Shown one piece after another: positions 13,318 through 13,396 of a stretch of 13,396 bases of DNA; position 1 is the stretch's first letter; every line of letters begins with the position of its first letter. The notes under the pieces were generated by a model. That model had not been told where the DNA came from, made no database searches, and worked only from the letters and a program-made list of their open reading frames with translations. A program made the translations under genes and the position numbers. This stretch comes from CAZIWX01 sp964543125 (lineage in GTDB: Bacteria > Fidelibacterota > UBA8477), in assembly GCA_964543125.1 (NCBI GenBank), contig CAZIWX010000068.1, positions 1 to 13,396 of the forward strand, written 5' to 3'.

Positions 13318-13396
13318 TTAGGTGTACCATACATTTTTTGAGCCGTACTGATCCTTCAGGTTTGCCAAAAGATCACCATTGGCCGACACGTGGATA
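13318..13396 (-). CDS. C-terminal end of an unidentified gene (runs off right edge)
   Basis: The minus strand is open from the right edge to TAA at 13320-13318, encoding 25 residues: IHVSANGDLLANLKDQYGSK followed by NVWYT. The stop lies three bases before the dtd ATG, as expected for an operon neighbour. Composition looks like real protein, but the piece is too short to name a family, and no start can be seen. Confidence 0.45.
   Translation of the reverse strand, partial: IHVSANGDLLANLKDQYGSKNVWYT

Noticed and set aside
1..13396. Defence islands, prophage, insertion sequences or CRISPR arrays.
   Set aside because: No transposase, integrase, phage, nuclease-defence or repeat-spacer pattern was seen; genes are housekeeping, co-directional and closely packed.

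Overview
All 18 supported genes lie on the minus strand. The content is bacterial and mostly chromosomal housekeeping, with moderate GC by eye and no mobile element, CRISPR array, tRNA or rRNA seen. Several traits point to the Fibrobacterota-Chlorobiota-Bacteroidota (FCB) side of the tree, such as Calditrichota, KSB1 or Neomarinimicrobiota-like lineages: a small lipoprotein ending in a Por/FlgD-type secretion sorting domain, an outer-membrane barrel ending in Phe, a two-gene (split) methylmalonyl-CoA mutase, and a TPR protein with an FCB-style terminal repeat. The phylum is an inference; no marker gene settles it.

Reading in the direction of transcription (high to low coordinates), the first block runs from the right edge to about 7344. 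It holds the end of an unidentified gene, dtd, a structured leader, the B12-binding subunit of methylmalonyl-CoA mutase, a propionyl-CoA-type carboxyltransferase, a TPR protein, a family 2 glycosyltransferase, an unknown exported protein, a HAD hydrolase and a SpoU-type RNA methyltransferase. Many junctions are 4-base overlaps or gaps of a few bases, so this looks like one long operon. The mutase subunit and carboxyltransferase belong to propionyl-CoA/methylmalonyl-CoA/succinyl-CoA interconversion; the partner subunits are outside the window.

The second block (about 7212 to 3300) starts after a 131-base gap. It holds a two-CBS-domain protein, a plant/cyanobacteria-type glgC, a beta-phosphoglucomutase-like HAD phosphatase, a VOC protein, a possible 25-residue ORF coupled to a homocysteine S-methyltransferase, and mutY. 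glgC makes ADP-glucose for glycogen; the CBS protein and the HAD enzyme are plausible but unproven companions.

After a 290-base gap comes a third block (1934 to 1): a UbiE-like methyltransferase, an outer-membrane barrel, the sorting-domain lipoprotein, and the N-terminal part of a trypsin/HtrA-like protease that runs off the left edge and lacks an obvious start codon.

I found no clear new defence or mobile system. The best leads are the long imperfect stem-loop before the mutase/carboxylase genes, the small ORF joined stop-to-start with the homocysteine methyltransferase, the lipoprotein that is almost nothing but a sorting domain, the MutY with an intact Nudix box, and the start-less protease.
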